A DNA stretch of 33,833 nt. Source: Aeromonas finlandensis. Lineage in GTDB: Bacteria > Pseudomonadota > Gammaproteobacteria > Enterobacterales > Aeromonadaceae. Location: the NCBI RefSeq assembly GCF_000764645.1, contig NZ_JRGK01000264.1:1-33833 (forward strand). The letters are read 5' to 3'. Position 1 is the stretch's first letter, and each line of letters starts with the position of its first letter. The notes under the pieces were generated by a model that was given only the letters and a program-made list of their open reading frames with translations, was not told the DNA's origin and did no database searches. Shown in pieces: positions 1-7,135 of the stretch. The translations under genes were made by a program, and so were the position numbers.

Positions 1-19
1 CGGACGATCGCGTAATCGA
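1..19. repeat. REP-type half element, downstream side of RAYT
   Basis: These 19 bases are the exact reverse complement of 655-673, so the transposase-like gene between them is bracketed by a perfect 19-bp inverted repeat. The element sits at the window edge, so any further REP unit to the left cannot be seen. Flanking by REP palindromes is the known arrangement of RAYT genes. The match is read directly; the REP assignment is inference from that context. Confidence 0.7.
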
Positions 20-40
20 CGGAACAACCCTTTTAGGGGT

Positions 41-571
41 TTACTCCAATCCCCCCAACACCCCATCCATCGACCCGCACCAATCCGGCGGATAGACGCC
101 GCTCGCCACGTAACGATGGAAGGTGGAATATGGCCAATCGGCCACCCGGGTGACATGACCATGCTTGAGCGGGTTGATATGGACGTAGTCCATATGGTGG
201 CGGTAATCCTGCTCATCCCGGATCAGGTGTTCCCAATAATGGCGTTGCCAAATGCCCCGCTCCCCGTGGCGTAACCGGGTCTGGCTGCGCCGCTCGTTCA
301 CCGGCAAGGCGCGGGAAAAGTGGCTTTTGATCAGCCGCCAACGCAGGGGGAAATCGGTGTCCCCCTCCGGCAAAGAGAGAATGCAGTGGAGATGGTCGGG
401 CAACACTACCCATGCGTGAATGGCGAAAGGGTGAGCCTGTTGCACCTTGGCAACGCTGTGGCGCAGCAGGTCGATCTGCTCCACCAGCAACCGGTTGTTG
501 CGCCGCTCCAGCAGGTTGACGGTAAAGAACCAGGTTCCTCCGGGCCACCATGCCCGCCGCCAATTGGCCAT
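41..571 (-). CDS. REP-associated tyrosine transposase (RAYT, Y1/HUH-type)
   Basis: This 176-residue protein resembles the TnpA_REP / Y1 transposase family, single-strand HUH nucleases related to IS200/IS605 transposases that act on REP palindromes. Visible hallmarks are a GGTWFFTV strand near the N-terminus, the DHLHCI segment carrying the HxH metal motif, the GIWQRHYWEH segment, and the downstream DYRHHMDYVHINPLKHG helix holding the candidate catalytic tyrosine. The frame stays open for 16 codons further upstream. I chose the internal ATG at 571 because a GGGGAAAAGG ribosome-binding stretch lies directly before it and because family members start just before the GGT strand. REP-like palindromes lie on both sides (1-19 and 653-698). 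No frameshift or stop is seen, so the gene is probably intact. These genes are usually single-copy domesticated elements rather than active transposons. Confidence 0.9.
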   Translation of the reverse strand: MANWRRAWWPGGTWFFTVNLLERRNNRLLVEQIDLLRHSVAKVQQAHPFAIHAWVVLPDHLHCILSLPEGDTDFPLRWRLIKSHFSRALPVNERRSQTRLRHGERGIWQRHYWEHLIRDEQDYRHHMDYVHINPLKHGHVTRVADWPYSTFHRYVASGVYPPDWCGSMDGVLGGLE

Positions 572-652
572 CCTTTTCCCCTCGTTGAGACCGAAAAACC
601 AAGCATAGTCTTGCCTCACGTCGATCTGCTTGCGGGCTGTGATGGTGCGGAT

Positions 653-698
653 GTTCGATTACGCGATCGTCCGATTACGCTTCGCTAATCGAACCTAC
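653..698 (-). repeat. REP palindrome with GTAG foot, 5' side of RAYT
   Basis: On the minus strand a GTAG tetranucleotide (698-695) is followed by a hairpin covering 694-669. The stem is 9 bp with one G-T wobble, and the loop contains GCGAAGCG. This is the classic REP layout of GTAG plus imperfect palindrome recognised by RAYTs. The adjoining 655-673 stretch is the inverted copy of 1-19, so the whole 653-694 block is a larger imperfect palindrome. A closely related stem-loop occurs at 32835-32860. Confidence 0.75.
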
Positions 699-733
699 AT
701 GGACAGGAAATCTGGAACACCCACTTTCGGGCA

Positions 734-766
734 AAGGCGTAACTGGTGGAGCTACGCCTTGTTTTT
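734..766. terminator. Hairpin downstream of the DUF2846 lipoprotein gene
   Basis: An 8-bp perfect stem (AAGGCGTA at 734-741 with TACGCCTT at 753-760) has an 11-nt loop. On the plus strand it is followed by a run of five T. It lies just past the stop of the minus-strand lipoprotein gene, so it may terminate that transcript, although the T-tract favours the plus direction. It could work in both directions. Confidence 0.45.
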
Positions 767-781
767 GGTGGAAGCCTCTGG

Positions 782-1219
782 TCACTTAACCAACTTGCTC
801 TCCACCACCCCTTGCTTACCTTCCTCTTCACTGACCTGACTCAGCTTGGAGCGGGCCATCAGCAGGCCCATCTTGACCTCTTGCCAGACGTAGTAGTTTT
901 TACCCGCCTCGGTGCTGAGGGTCAGGGTGGCATCGTTCTCCGACTTGGAGGTGATGGTGTGGCTGCCCGGCGTCACCTGTTTGAGGATATAGCTGTGGGC
1001 CACCGTATCGCCGACCGCCATGCCATCCACCAGCAACGGCATTTTAACGGCCGCCCCGAAGGTTTCGTTGCGATAGATATAGAGGTTGGCCGCATCCCTG
1101 GGCGCCACAAACTGCTTGGCCTGCGCGTCTGCGGTGGCATCGGCCATGGGTACGGAAGCACAACCGGAAAGCAGCGCCGCCGACAGCAGGGCGGCCCCCA
1201 TCATTATTTGCCTGAACAT
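782..1219 (-). CDS. DUF2846-like lipoprotein
   Basis: This is a 145-residue predicted lipoprotein. It has a short signal peptide ending in a lipobox LLSGC (Cys20), followed by a small beta-rich domain. The segment LYIYRNETFGAAVKMPLLVDG and the later TITSKSENDATLTLSTEAG and NYYVWQEV resemble the DUF2846 family, whose function is unknown. It probably sits in the outer or inner membrane facing the periplasm. The residues after Cys are Ala-Ser, so the inner-membrane Asp+2 retention signal is absent, which favours the outer membrane. I kept the first ATG because it supplies the only arginine of the n-region; a second ATG at 1204 has a slightly better upstream AGG. The gene stands alone, with no obvious partner. 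Confidence 0.8.
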   Translation of the reverse strand: MFRQIMMGAALLSAALLSGCASVPMADATADAQAKQFVAPRDAANLYIYRNETFGAAVKMPLLVDGMAVGDTVAHSYILKQVTPGSHTITSKSENDATLTLSTEAGKNYYVWQEVKMGLLMARSKLSQVSEEEGKQGVVESKLVK

Positions 1220-1736
1220 AGTCGTTATTTTTTAGTGCGTTAACGGGAATTAAAGGTTCGCATGAGCCTGCACTGGCTGACAATCGCTCAAATCGAGCGG
1301 GGTGTGACTCGGCTCAATTTTTCAGCATTTGGCAACCTCCCCTGTCGCTATCATCCCTCTCGCCAAATCGGCCATTGCCCTCCAGCGCCCCGCTGGCAGC
1401 CAGATGGGAGCTTGTGGATTGCCGCCTGTCCGCATAAGACAAAACGAGGTCATTTTCGCGAAATCTATAAATTAAATTTATACCAACCGTTTTGGCTGCA
1501 ACTCAGGGCTCGGGGCTGCTATCACAGGCGCCAACAAGGGGTTGGCCGACTCAAAGATACGAGCCCGCGATTCAGCGTGAAGAGGGACGCCAGCAGGAAG
1601 CCCATGATTTATCTTGTCTTTCAGCTGTGGCCAGCCAGCTGATTGAGTTGGTTTTTAATGACGCGATCATCCGAATATGTTTCGATATTCGCCCCAGCAC
1701 CTCTCTGCAAATTGACGACATCGCCAAGGATTATCA
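1220..1736. other. 517-nt intergenic gap between divergent genes
   Basis: This gap separates the divergent DUF2846 lipoprotein and MATE-like genes. Short open frames exist, but none has a good ribosome-binding site or family-like protein sequence. The notable content is a pair of adjacent perfect palindromes at 1454-1482, listed separately. I see no RNA gene that I can support. Confidence 0.6.
1454..1482. promoter_or_regulatory. Two adjacent perfect palindromes (possible operator)
   Basis: A 10-bp palindrome TTTCGCGAAA (1454-1463) is followed two bases later by a 17-bp palindrome (1466-1482, TATAAATT-A-AATTTATA). The AT-rich core stands out in a GC-rich neighbourhood and lies between divergent genes. 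Such paired dyads are typical of regulator binding sites, but no specific regulator can be named. Confidence 0.35.
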
Positions 1737-3095
1737 GTGCCTACTGGATTTATGAACCACGCCCACGCCAACCGACTGGCTATTAGAACCCGCGCATCTC
1801 TAAGCAGGATCAATTGGCCTCTCTACTTGGCGCTTTTGATCACAGCCGCCTTGCCGACCATCTATACCACTACGCGCATCTACTACCTTGGCGATCTCCC
1901 GACAGAGTGGGGAGTCAACATTGCAAGCCAGCTGGCCTGGGTCAATCTGGGGCTGGAAGTGGTGCAGGAAGCGCTGATTCTGCCGTTGTTCTATCTCTTG
2001 GGAAAAACACTCCATGAGCGTGACGCCACACTGAACAAGCTCAAAACAGGCCTCATTGTCACCGTCGGTATCTACTCCCTCTTTACGGGTCTCATTGCAC
2101 TCTTCGCTATGCCACTGGTGCAGGCTATGGCTCAAAGTCCGGAACAAGTTGCGGCCACCGTGGACTATATCCGCCTCGAAATGATTGCCACGACACTCTT
2201 CAATGCGGTTCGCTTCCTGACCATATTCTTCGTCCTGCAAGACTGGCGCCGTGTCATATATACCGTTCTTGCCATCCAGATTCTGGTCAGTGTCACCCTT
2301 GATACACTCCTGCTCAGCCAGCTGGAATTTAGCTTGCGGCTAGGGGTCAACGGCATCGCGTACAGCAACATAGTGGCAAGCATTTGCACGCTCGTTTATG
2401 CGCTCAGGGTTGTCAGGCAGAAATACCGGCTCACCTCTGCTGACTTGCATGTTCAAGCCGACTTCGGATGGATGCGGGAGTGGTTCCGAGTTGGCAAATG
2501 GAGCGGTATGGACTCATTGATACGGAATGCGTTCTTTCTCATTTTCATCATCAGAATGGTCAATGTTGTCGAAGAACAAGGGACATTCTGGGTTGCCAAC
2601 AGCTTTATATGGGGATGGTTACTGCTTCCGTTTTTACCGATGGCAGATCTCATCAAGCAAGATGTGTCACAAGGAGACAAGCTCCCGCATTGGGACAAAA
2701 TGCTTGGCTACTTCACCACCTGCGTCCTCATTGCAATTGCATGGATACTCCTCTCGCCGGGTTATGAATGGTTCATCAGAAACATCCTCAACACCGCAAT
2801 CACCCAGCATCTTCACCTGATCCTGCTTTCGCTGCCGTTTTACATGCTGTTCATGTTCAACACCTGCATGGATAGCGTCCTGTATGGTCGGGGACAGACC
2901 CGTTATTTGGCCATTCAATCGGTGATCACCAACATCACCGTCTATGGCTCCGCCTATGTGTGCTACCTGCAAGGCTGGTTGACGCCATCACTCAATGGCA
3001 TAGCGATTCTCTTTGGGTGCGGTATTGCGGTGGACACGCTGGTGACCGGATGGCTCTACAACCGGCACCTCCGACAAGAAAATTACGCAGTCTAG
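1737..3095 (+). CDS. MATE-like multidrug/toxin extrusion family membrane transporter
   Basis: This is a 452-residue integral membrane protein with about twelve hydrophobic segments, the usual size and topology of MATE transporters, which exchange Na+ or H+ for organic cations or other small molecules. Features consistent with the family are the early segment TTRIYYLGDLP, repeated paired helices with short polar loops, and LGVNGIAYSNIVASICTLVYALRVV, which resembles the G-x-x-G-A-A/G-x-A helix of MATE half-domains. I chose the GTG at 1737 because an AAGGA ribosome-binding sequence lies six bases upstream; the ATG at 1752 has none. It is transcribed alone. The family call is moderate because the divergent sequence could also be a polysaccharide-exporter-like MOP superfamily member. 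The substrate is unknown. Confidence 0.75.
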   Translation: MPTGFMNHAHANRLAIRTRASLSRINWPLYLALLITAALPTIYTTTRIYYLGDLPTEWGVNIASQLAWVNLGLEVVQEALILPLFYLLGKTLHERDATLNKLKTGLIVTVGIYSLFTGLIALFAMPLVQAMAQSPEQVAATVDYIRLEMIATTLFNAVRFLTIFFVLQDWRRVIYTVLAIQILVSVTLDTLLLSQLEFSLRLGVNGIAYSNIVASICTLVYALRVVRQKYRLTSADLHVQADFGWMREWFRVGKWSGMDSLIRNAFFLIFIIRMVNVVEEQGTFWVANSFIWGWLLLPFLPMADLIKQDVSQGDKLPHWDKMLGYFTTCVLIAIAWILLSPGYEWFIRNILNTAITQHLHLILLSLPFYMLFMFNTCMDSVLYGRGQTRYLAIQSVITNITVYGSAYVCYLQGWLTPSLNGIAILFGCGIAVDTLVTGWLYNRHLRQENYAV

Positions 3096-3193
3096 GTCAT
3101 GTTATGTTGCTAAAGCAGACGTCATCTCCCAGACGACTCCGGCTTGAAGCGATGCATTAGAAGGGTGGGCAACACCGGGAAGGGAAATCAGAA

Positions 3194-3221
3194 ACCCGGC
3201 CGTCAGGTGCGGCGGCCGGGT
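3194..3221. terminator. Hairpin between convergent genes
   Basis: A 9-bp GC-rich perfect stem (ACCCGGCCG at 3194-3202 with CGGCCGGGT at 3213-3221) has a 10-nt loop. It lies between the end of the MATE-like gene and the end of the convergent small-protein gene. On the minus strand it is followed by a pyrimidine-rich TTTCTGATTTC tail. It probably serves both convergent transcripts. Confidence 0.6.
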
Positions 3222-3254
3222 GAATTGTAAAGAGTAGGGTGACAGGGAAAGGGA

Positions 3255-3452
3255 TCAGCCTAGTCTAATCAACTCGATGGGCGCGTAACGCTCTTGAGTG
3301 TTGGCCAGCAGCACGCACTTCTCATGCTCCGCCTGATAGGGGGTCATGTTGTCGGTGTGGGCCTCTTTGAGAAAATCGACTGCGCCGGTGGCGGCAATCA
3401 TGACGCGCTGACCCAGGTTCAGCACATTGCGGTTACGGTCATAGATCTTCAT
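3255..3452 (-). CDS. Small conserved-looking protein of unknown function
   Basis: This is a 65-residue cytosolic protein starting MKIYDRNRNVLNLGQRVMIA and ending ERYAPIELIRLG. The layout is a basic-polar start, a GxRV strand near residue 15, and a closing APIELI strand. It looks like a small SH3/KOW-like beta barrel, but I do not recognise a named family. The start at 3452 is set by a good GGAG about seven bases upstream; the open frame extends 18 codons further without a better signal. It diverges from the small membrane protein gene at 3719. It has no signal peptide or membrane segment. Confidence 0.7.
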   Translation of the reverse strand: MKIYDRNRNVLNLGQRVMIAATGAVDFLKEAHTDNMTPYQAEHEKCVLLANTQERYAPIELIRLG

Positions 3453-3534
3453 TTCATTCTCCTTTTCTAGGGTCCTGGCGGATGCGCAGGCGTATGTCCA
3501 GGACAACGGACTTCAGCCTACGCCCCTGAAAAAG

Positions 3535-3550
3535 GGTGATGTATGTCACA
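3535..3550. promoter_or_regulatory. CRP-like dyad in divergent intergenic region
   Basis: GGTGA-N6-TCACA matches the CRP consensus TGTGA-N6-TCACA with one mismatch. It lies between two divergently transcribed small genes (starts at 3452 and 3719). Its position 80-170 bases from the start codons is compatible with catabolite control. This is motif matching only. Confidence 0.35.
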
Positions 3551-3718
3551 GATCAAAAAAGTGGCGATGAGGGACTCAGGGCGACGGAAAAGCCCAGCCC
3601 CGCCCAGATGGCCACCTTTTTACCGCGGCTTGGTATCACGGTCACAGATACCGCCCACCCGCGCACCATGCCAAGCTGAAGCGGATGGCAACCGGCCGCA
3701 CACCAAAGGAGGGCTGAC

Positions 3719-3940
3719 ATGTCACCGCTGCGACTGATCGATGATCTGCTGGATCTCATCGATTTGATTACCCACTTTCCGCGCTATTGGCGGCTTTGGG
3801 TGGGGGTGGTCTGCACCGCCTCGGCCTGCATGACCATCGCCAAATTTGTCGATTCGCCCGAACAGTGGCAGCCGCTCTACTGGCTGATCGGGATCGTGGG
3901 GGTGGGGCTGGCGTTCTACTGGCAACACGCCTCCCGCTGA
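3719..3940 (+). CDS. Small inner-membrane protein, unknown function
   Basis: This is a 73-residue protein with two likely membrane-spanning segments: roughly residues 25-42 (LWVGVVCTASACMTIAKF) and 53-70 (PLYWLIGIVGVGLAFYW). A short loop containing SPEQWQ separates them. The N-terminal 20 residues form an amphipathic LRLIDDLLDLIDLI stretch. The start is supported by a strong AAAGGAGGG site about six bases upstream. The gene is monocistronic as far as can be seen. No family is recognised; similar tiny two-helix proteins are common and often uncharacterised. Confidence 0.7.
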   Translation: MSPLRLIDDLLDLIDLITHFPRYWRLWVGVVCTASACMTIAKFVDSPEQWQPLYWLIGIVGVGLAFYWQHASR

Positions 3941-4097
3941 TCGCCACCGTCTGTCGTGTGGCGCACGCCTCCCCTGCCCTTTTTGTCGCCACGGGATCGA
4001 ACCGGCGAGGGGATGGAGTATATTGGTGGCCGATTAGCCAGTCTCATTCACCGCGGCCACGCAAGCGGCCGCTGTTTCAACAAGATGGAGAGTGCTT

Positions 4098-4598
4098 ATG
4101 AATCGCGACATTACCGCCCAGTTTATCAAGATGCTGACCAACCTCGACCACTGTCTGGCCAAGGCCGCGGCCCATGCCGAGGCGAAGCAGTTCAACGTGG
4201 AGAACTTCTTCGGCGAGCGGCTGATCGTCGATATGCTGCCCCTCAGCAAACAGGTGCTGATCTGCTGCGATTCGGCCCGTTCCGTGGTGGCCACTGCCAG
4301 CCACAGCCAGCCGCCGGTGCTGGGGGATGACCCCAAGACCATGGCGGATCTGCGCGTCCATATCGGCAAGACCATCACCTATCTGCAAAGCAAGCTGGAT
4401 GCGGACTACAGCCAGTATGCCAGCGCCCGCTACGTGCCCCACTGGGCGGGCGGCAAGGGGATGGATGGCCATACCTGCGTCCATGAGTACGGCATTCCCA
4501 ACTTCTACTTCCACCTCACCATGACCTATGCCCTGCTGCGCCAGGCCGGGGTCGATCTCGGCAAGCGCGACTATCTGGGCGGGCTCAACCTGCAATAA
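4098..4598 (+). CDS. DUF1993 family protein
   Basis: This is a 166-residue soluble protein resembling the DUF1993 family, helical-bundle proteins related in fold to the DinB-like group, with no settled function. Matching features are the opening segment around LTNLDHCLAKAAAHAEAK, the middle LPLSKQVLICCDSARSVVA, and the C-terminal part with HEYGIPNFYFHLTMTYALLRQAGVDLGKRDYLG. The last of these is a strongly family-like signature. The start ATG at 4098 has GGAG seven bases upstream; a GTG at 4092 in the same frame is too close to that site. A clear intrinsic terminator follows at 4635-4664, so the gene is a single transcription unit. Confidence 0.85.
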   Translation: MNRDITAQFIKMLTNLDHCLAKAAAHAEAKQFNVENFFGERLIVDMLPLSKQVLICCDSARSVVATASHSQPPVLGDDPKTMADLRVHIGKTITYLQSKLDADYSQYASARYVPHWAGGKGMDGHTCVHEYGIPNFYFHLTMTYALLRQAGVDLGKRDYLGGLNLQ

Positions 4599-4634
4599 GC
4601 ACCGCGCCCCCACACGGGGCCAGCCAGATAGCAA

Positions 4635-4664
4635 AAGCCTGCCAAGCGGCAGGCTTTGTTGTTT
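4635..4664 (+). terminator. Rho-independent terminator after the DUF1993 gene
   Basis: AAGCCTGCC / GGCAGGCTT forms a 9-bp perfect stem with a 4-nt AAGC loop. It is followed by TTGTTGTTT. It lies 37 bases past the stop codon. Confidence 0.85.
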
Positions 4665-4733
4665 GATGGGGCATATGTCGCGGCGCAAGCAGCGCCCGAT
4701 GACGGGCTCAGGCTCCCCGCCACATGTCGGCCA

Positions 4734-5180
4734 CTAGCCCGGGATATCGGGCTCGACCAGCGCCACCAGCTGGGCCAGCGACTCCTGCCAACCGAGATAG
4801 CACATCTCCAGCGGAATGACCTCCGGTATCCCCTCCTGCACCACGGCCAGCTCGGTGCCACAGCTCACCGCGGTCAGGATGATGGTCACGTGCATCTCGC
4901 CGGGCAGGCCGGGATCGTCGAAACGGTCGGTGTAACGGAGGCGCTCGCCCGGCACCAGTTCAAGATATTCACCGCCAAAGGCGTGGGCTTGGCCACTGGC
5001 AAAATTGGTGAAGGACATCCGGAATGAGCCGCCCACCCGGACCTCCAGATGCGCCACCTGACAGGTGAAGCCGTGGGGTGGCAGCCATTTGGCCAGCGCC
5101 TGCGCCTCGATAAAGGCCCGATAGACCCGCATCGGCGGCGCCTTGATGATGCGATGCAGTCGCACTGTTCCTGTTGTCAT
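4734..5180 (-). CDS. SRPBCC / AHSA1-like domain protein
   Basis: This is a 148-residue protein with the START/Bet v1-like fold of the SRPBCC superfamily (AHSA1 or polyketide-cyclase-like group). The order of motifs is typical: HRIIKAPPMRVYRAFIEAQALAKWLPP at the N-terminus, VRVGGSFRMSF in the middle, GEYLELVPGERLRYTDRFDD, and a terminal helix GWQESLAQLVALVE. Such proteins bind hydrophobic ligands or act in stress tolerance; the ligand here is unknown. The ATG at 5180 has a strong AAGGAGG site. It lies 81 nt downstream of the cupin gene on the same strand, so the two are probably co-transcribed, though a hairpin lies between them. Confidence 0.88.
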   Translation of the reverse strand: MTTGTVRLHRIIKAPPMRVYRAFIEAQALAKWLPPHGFTCQVAHLEVRVGGSFRMSFTNFASGQAHAFGGEYLELVPGERLRYTDRFDDPGLPGEMHVTIILTAVSCGTELAVVQEGIPEVIPLEMCYLGWQESLAQLVALVEPDIPG

Positions 5181-5231
5181 GACCACCTCCTTGCTGGATT
5201 GAGTCCCAAAGGATAGTCGCCAGAACGAGAC

Positions 5232-5249
5232 GCCACCCCATCGGGTGGC
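5232..5249 (-). terminator. Intercistronic hairpin between cupin and SRPBCC genes
   Basis: A 7-bp perfect stem (GCCACCC with GGGTGGC) has a 4-nt loop and no T-tract. It lies about 12 bases after the cupin stop. It could stabilise or attenuate the transcript, but is not a full intrinsic terminator. Confidence 0.35.
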
Positions 5250-5261
5250 CATCACCCTTTG

Positions 5262-5774
5262 CTAGAAGGGGCCGTTGCTCTCGCGCAGCTTGTCGGGCAG
5301 GCCGTCGTGCTCCCCCAGTTCGCGCTCGGGCACGTCGTCCCAGTGCAGCTTGCCGAGGGTGATGTTGCGCTCGGGGTGAACGGCGTAGTGGATGCGGTTG
5401 TCCTCCCGATCGGTGTCGCCGATGCAGAGCAGCCGGACAGTCTCGTCGGTGTTGTTGATAAAGGCGTGGGCCAGCCCGTCACCGGCCTTGAAGCCGACCG
5501 AGTCGCCCGGTTGCAGGCGATGGAGCACCCCATCGAGCCAGACATCGGGAGTGCCTTCCAGCACGTGAACAAACTCGTCCTCGGTCTTTTCGGCGTGGGG
5601 CCAGCTGGTGCGATGGCCGGGCTCGACGATCTCGTGGTGAATGCCGATGCGGCTAAAGCCAAAGTGCTTGCCGAGGGCGCAACCGCGCGAGAGAGGCTCC
5701 TGACTGCCGGAGTAGTAGCGCGGCTCCTGCTCTTGCAGCTCGCTCCAGTGTTTGATGCTGGGGTGACGGGTCAT
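5262..5774 (-). CDS. Cupin-domain protein
   Basis: This is a 170-residue single-domain cupin. The first cupin motif is visible as PGHRTSWPHAEKTEDEFVHVLEGTPDVWLDG (about residues 52-82), with conserved His and Glu positions for metal binding. The second motif is represented by PGDSVGFKAGDGLAHAFINNTD (about 89-110). A C-terminal tail RNITLGKLHWDDVPERELGEHDGLPDKLR follows. Members bind Fe, Mn or Zn and range from dioxygenases to sugar-binding proteins; the reaction here cannot be assigned. AAGGA upstream supports the ATG at 5774. It is the first gene of a probable two-gene unit with the SRPBCC gene. Confidence 0.88.
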   Translation of the reverse strand: MTRHPSIKHWSELQEQEPRYYSGSQEPLSRGCALGKHFGFSRIGIHHEIVEPGHRTSWPHAEKTEDEFVHVLEGTPDVWLDGVLHRLQPGDSVGFKAGDGLAHAFINNTDETVRLLCIGDTDREDNRIHYAVHPERNITLGKLHWDDVPERELGEHDGLPDKLRESNGPF

Positions 5775-5972
5775 AGTGGTTCCTTATGCTATGAGAATGC
5801 GGTCACGGGAGGGGTCATCCTAACTGCCAGAATATGGGGGAGAAAAGCAGAAATCGGCGGGCTTATAGCGCCGCTGACGGCACAACGGCGGACTCGGCGG
5901 CGGGGTGATCCCCCATCCCGCAAGGGCTGCGCGGCCATGCCACTGGCTGCGGCGCGGACAAAAAATGCAGAC

Positions 5973-6003
5973 AAAAAAGAGGGAGCCGCTGGCTCCCCCT
6001 CTC
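5973..6003 (-). terminator. Rho-independent terminator after DUF3313 lipoprotein gene
   Basis: On the minus strand GGGGAGCC-AGC-GGCTCCC forms a strong stem with a 3-nt loop, followed by TCTTTTTTGTC. It lies about 55 bases beyond the lipoprotein stop codon. Confidence 0.85.
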
Positions 6004-6030
6004 GATCTTGTCGGCACCGATTTGCCGATG

Positions 6031-6066
6031 CTTATTTTCCGCTCTTATTTTCCGCTCTTATTTTCC
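6031..6066. repeat. 13-bp tandem repeat at a gene's 3' end
   Basis: The unit CTTATTTTCCGCT occurs at 6031-6043 and 6044-6056, with a 10-base partial third copy at 6057-6066. The last copy contains the stop codon and final Gly-Lys codons of the DUF3313 lipoprotein gene (minus strand), so the 3' end of the gene has been duplicated outward by slippage. The unit is not a multiple of three, but the expansion lies after the stop. Confidence 0.9.
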
Positions 6067-6723
6067 AATATTGTCCGCCAGCTGTTTGGCGCGGCTGGCA
6101 GCCCACTGGTCGATCATCTTCTCCATCTCCTCGGCGGTGATGGGCGCATCCTTGTGGGTGGTATCCGGGCTTTCGCGGGCATCCATCACCCGTACCAGCA
6201 GCTTGCCGCTCTGGGAGTCGAGCAACTGGGCCATGCTGCCCACCTTGAGCAGATAGGGCTCCTTGCCGATCACTTCGCGGGTGACGTTGATGGCAATCTT
6301 GGCTGGCATCAGGTCACGCAGTTTGGGGTCGGGGCGGGTCAGGTCGAAGTTGGTGACGGCGGCCTGGATCCGCATTACCCCCGGGCCGGGAGCGGTGGCG
6401 ATCTTGACGCCGTGGCTGATCAGCTCGCTCTGGAACTTGTCGTGGTAGTAGCGGCCAATCTGGTTCTGTTCGTTGGCGGTCAGCAGGTACCACTGGCCAT
6501 TCTCCTGCCGGATAAACTGCAGCGGGTCGAGCAGCACCTGATTGTACTGGCGCAGATCAACACCGGGCTCCTTGTAGACACGCTGGTTGGGGTTGCTCTC
6601 GCTCGGCTGGAAGGCGCTGAGGGGGACCGTCTGCAGCGACTGCAAGCTGTAGGAGACCTGATTTTTTACGGCGCAGCCACCCAGAAGGGCCGCAGCAATG
6701 GCAACCATCAAGACCTTTTTCAT
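6058..6723 (-). CDS. DUF3313-like lipoprotein
   Basis: This is a 221-residue predicted lipoprotein. The signal peptide MKKVLMVAIAAALLGGC ends in a clear lipobox (Cys17) followed by Ala-Val, which favours outer-membrane sorting. The mature part matches the DUF3313 pattern: GVDLRQYNQVLLDPLQF, then a central YYHDKFQSELISHGVKIATAPGPGVMRIQAAVTNFDL segment, then SGKLLVRVMDAR near the C-terminus. The family has no established function. The ATG at 6723 has AGGAG seven bases upstream; the frame extends 27 codons further without a signal. The gene is monocistronic and ends with a strong terminator. The 3' end carries a tandem repeat. Confidence 0.85.
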   Translation of the reverse strand: MKKVLMVAIAAALLGGCAVKNQVSYSLQSLQTVPLSAFQPSESNPNQRVYKEPGVDLRQYNQVLLDPLQFIRQENGQWYLLTANEQNQIGRYYHDKFQSELISHGVKIATAPGPGVMRIQAAVTNFDLTRPDPKLRDLMPAKIAINVTREVIGKEPYLLKVGSMAQLLDSQSGKLLVRVMDARESPDTTHKDAPITAEEMEKMIDQWAASRAKQLADNIGK

Positions 6724-7135
6724 ATTTGCTCCTGCATTCTTCTCAATTGTTTTTGCTACGGATGTTATCCGGCTCGCTGGAGAGCCCACGCTGAACGCCC
6801 CCAATTGACAGAGAAATAACCTATTCGCAACCTTCCCACAAGCGACAGATCGAGATTGTTCAGCTCACATCCAAGTTGTCACAATTGCCGTCATTTTGTA
6901 CAGGTGAGTCCCCTCTGTGGCCAACAACATAATGCGGGATAATCAGTCCCATATTACCTGCCGGTCGCACTATCGTTTGCCCGGAAAAAACCAACTGGCG
7001 CCAGATAAATAACATAACCATCAATACATCACGCTGATCTTCAATGTCGTTTTTCATAGCAACATATTGAAACACTTAAACTGGGATTCAATTTCAGTAA
7101 TTTGATATTTTGACTGAACGTCAGGAGAGTAAAAT
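6724..7135. other. 412-nt intergenic gap between divergent genes
   Basis: This AT-richer gap lies between the DUF3313 lipoprotein gene and the alpha/beta hydrolase gene. It contains a minus-strand open frame (6860-7075) without a ribosome-binding site or recognisable sequence, which I do not call. The AT-rich last 80 bases probably hold the hydrolase promoter, but no clear -35/-10 pair can be fixed. Confidence 0.5.

Noticed and set aside
1492-1755. Plus-strand 87-codon open frame upstream of the MATE-like gene
   Set aside because: It has no ribosome-binding site and no protein-like or family-like sequence, and it overlaps the better supported transporter start.
4695-4708. Small hairpin GCCCG-ATGA-CGGGC after the SRPBCC gene
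   Set aside because: The 5-bp stem has no T-tract on the minus strand. It is too weak to call a terminator.
6860-7075. Minus-strand 71-codon open frame in the gap before the hydrolase gene
   Set aside because: There is no ribosome-binding site before either ATG and no recognisable motif. It could be a small gene but is unsupported from sequence alone.
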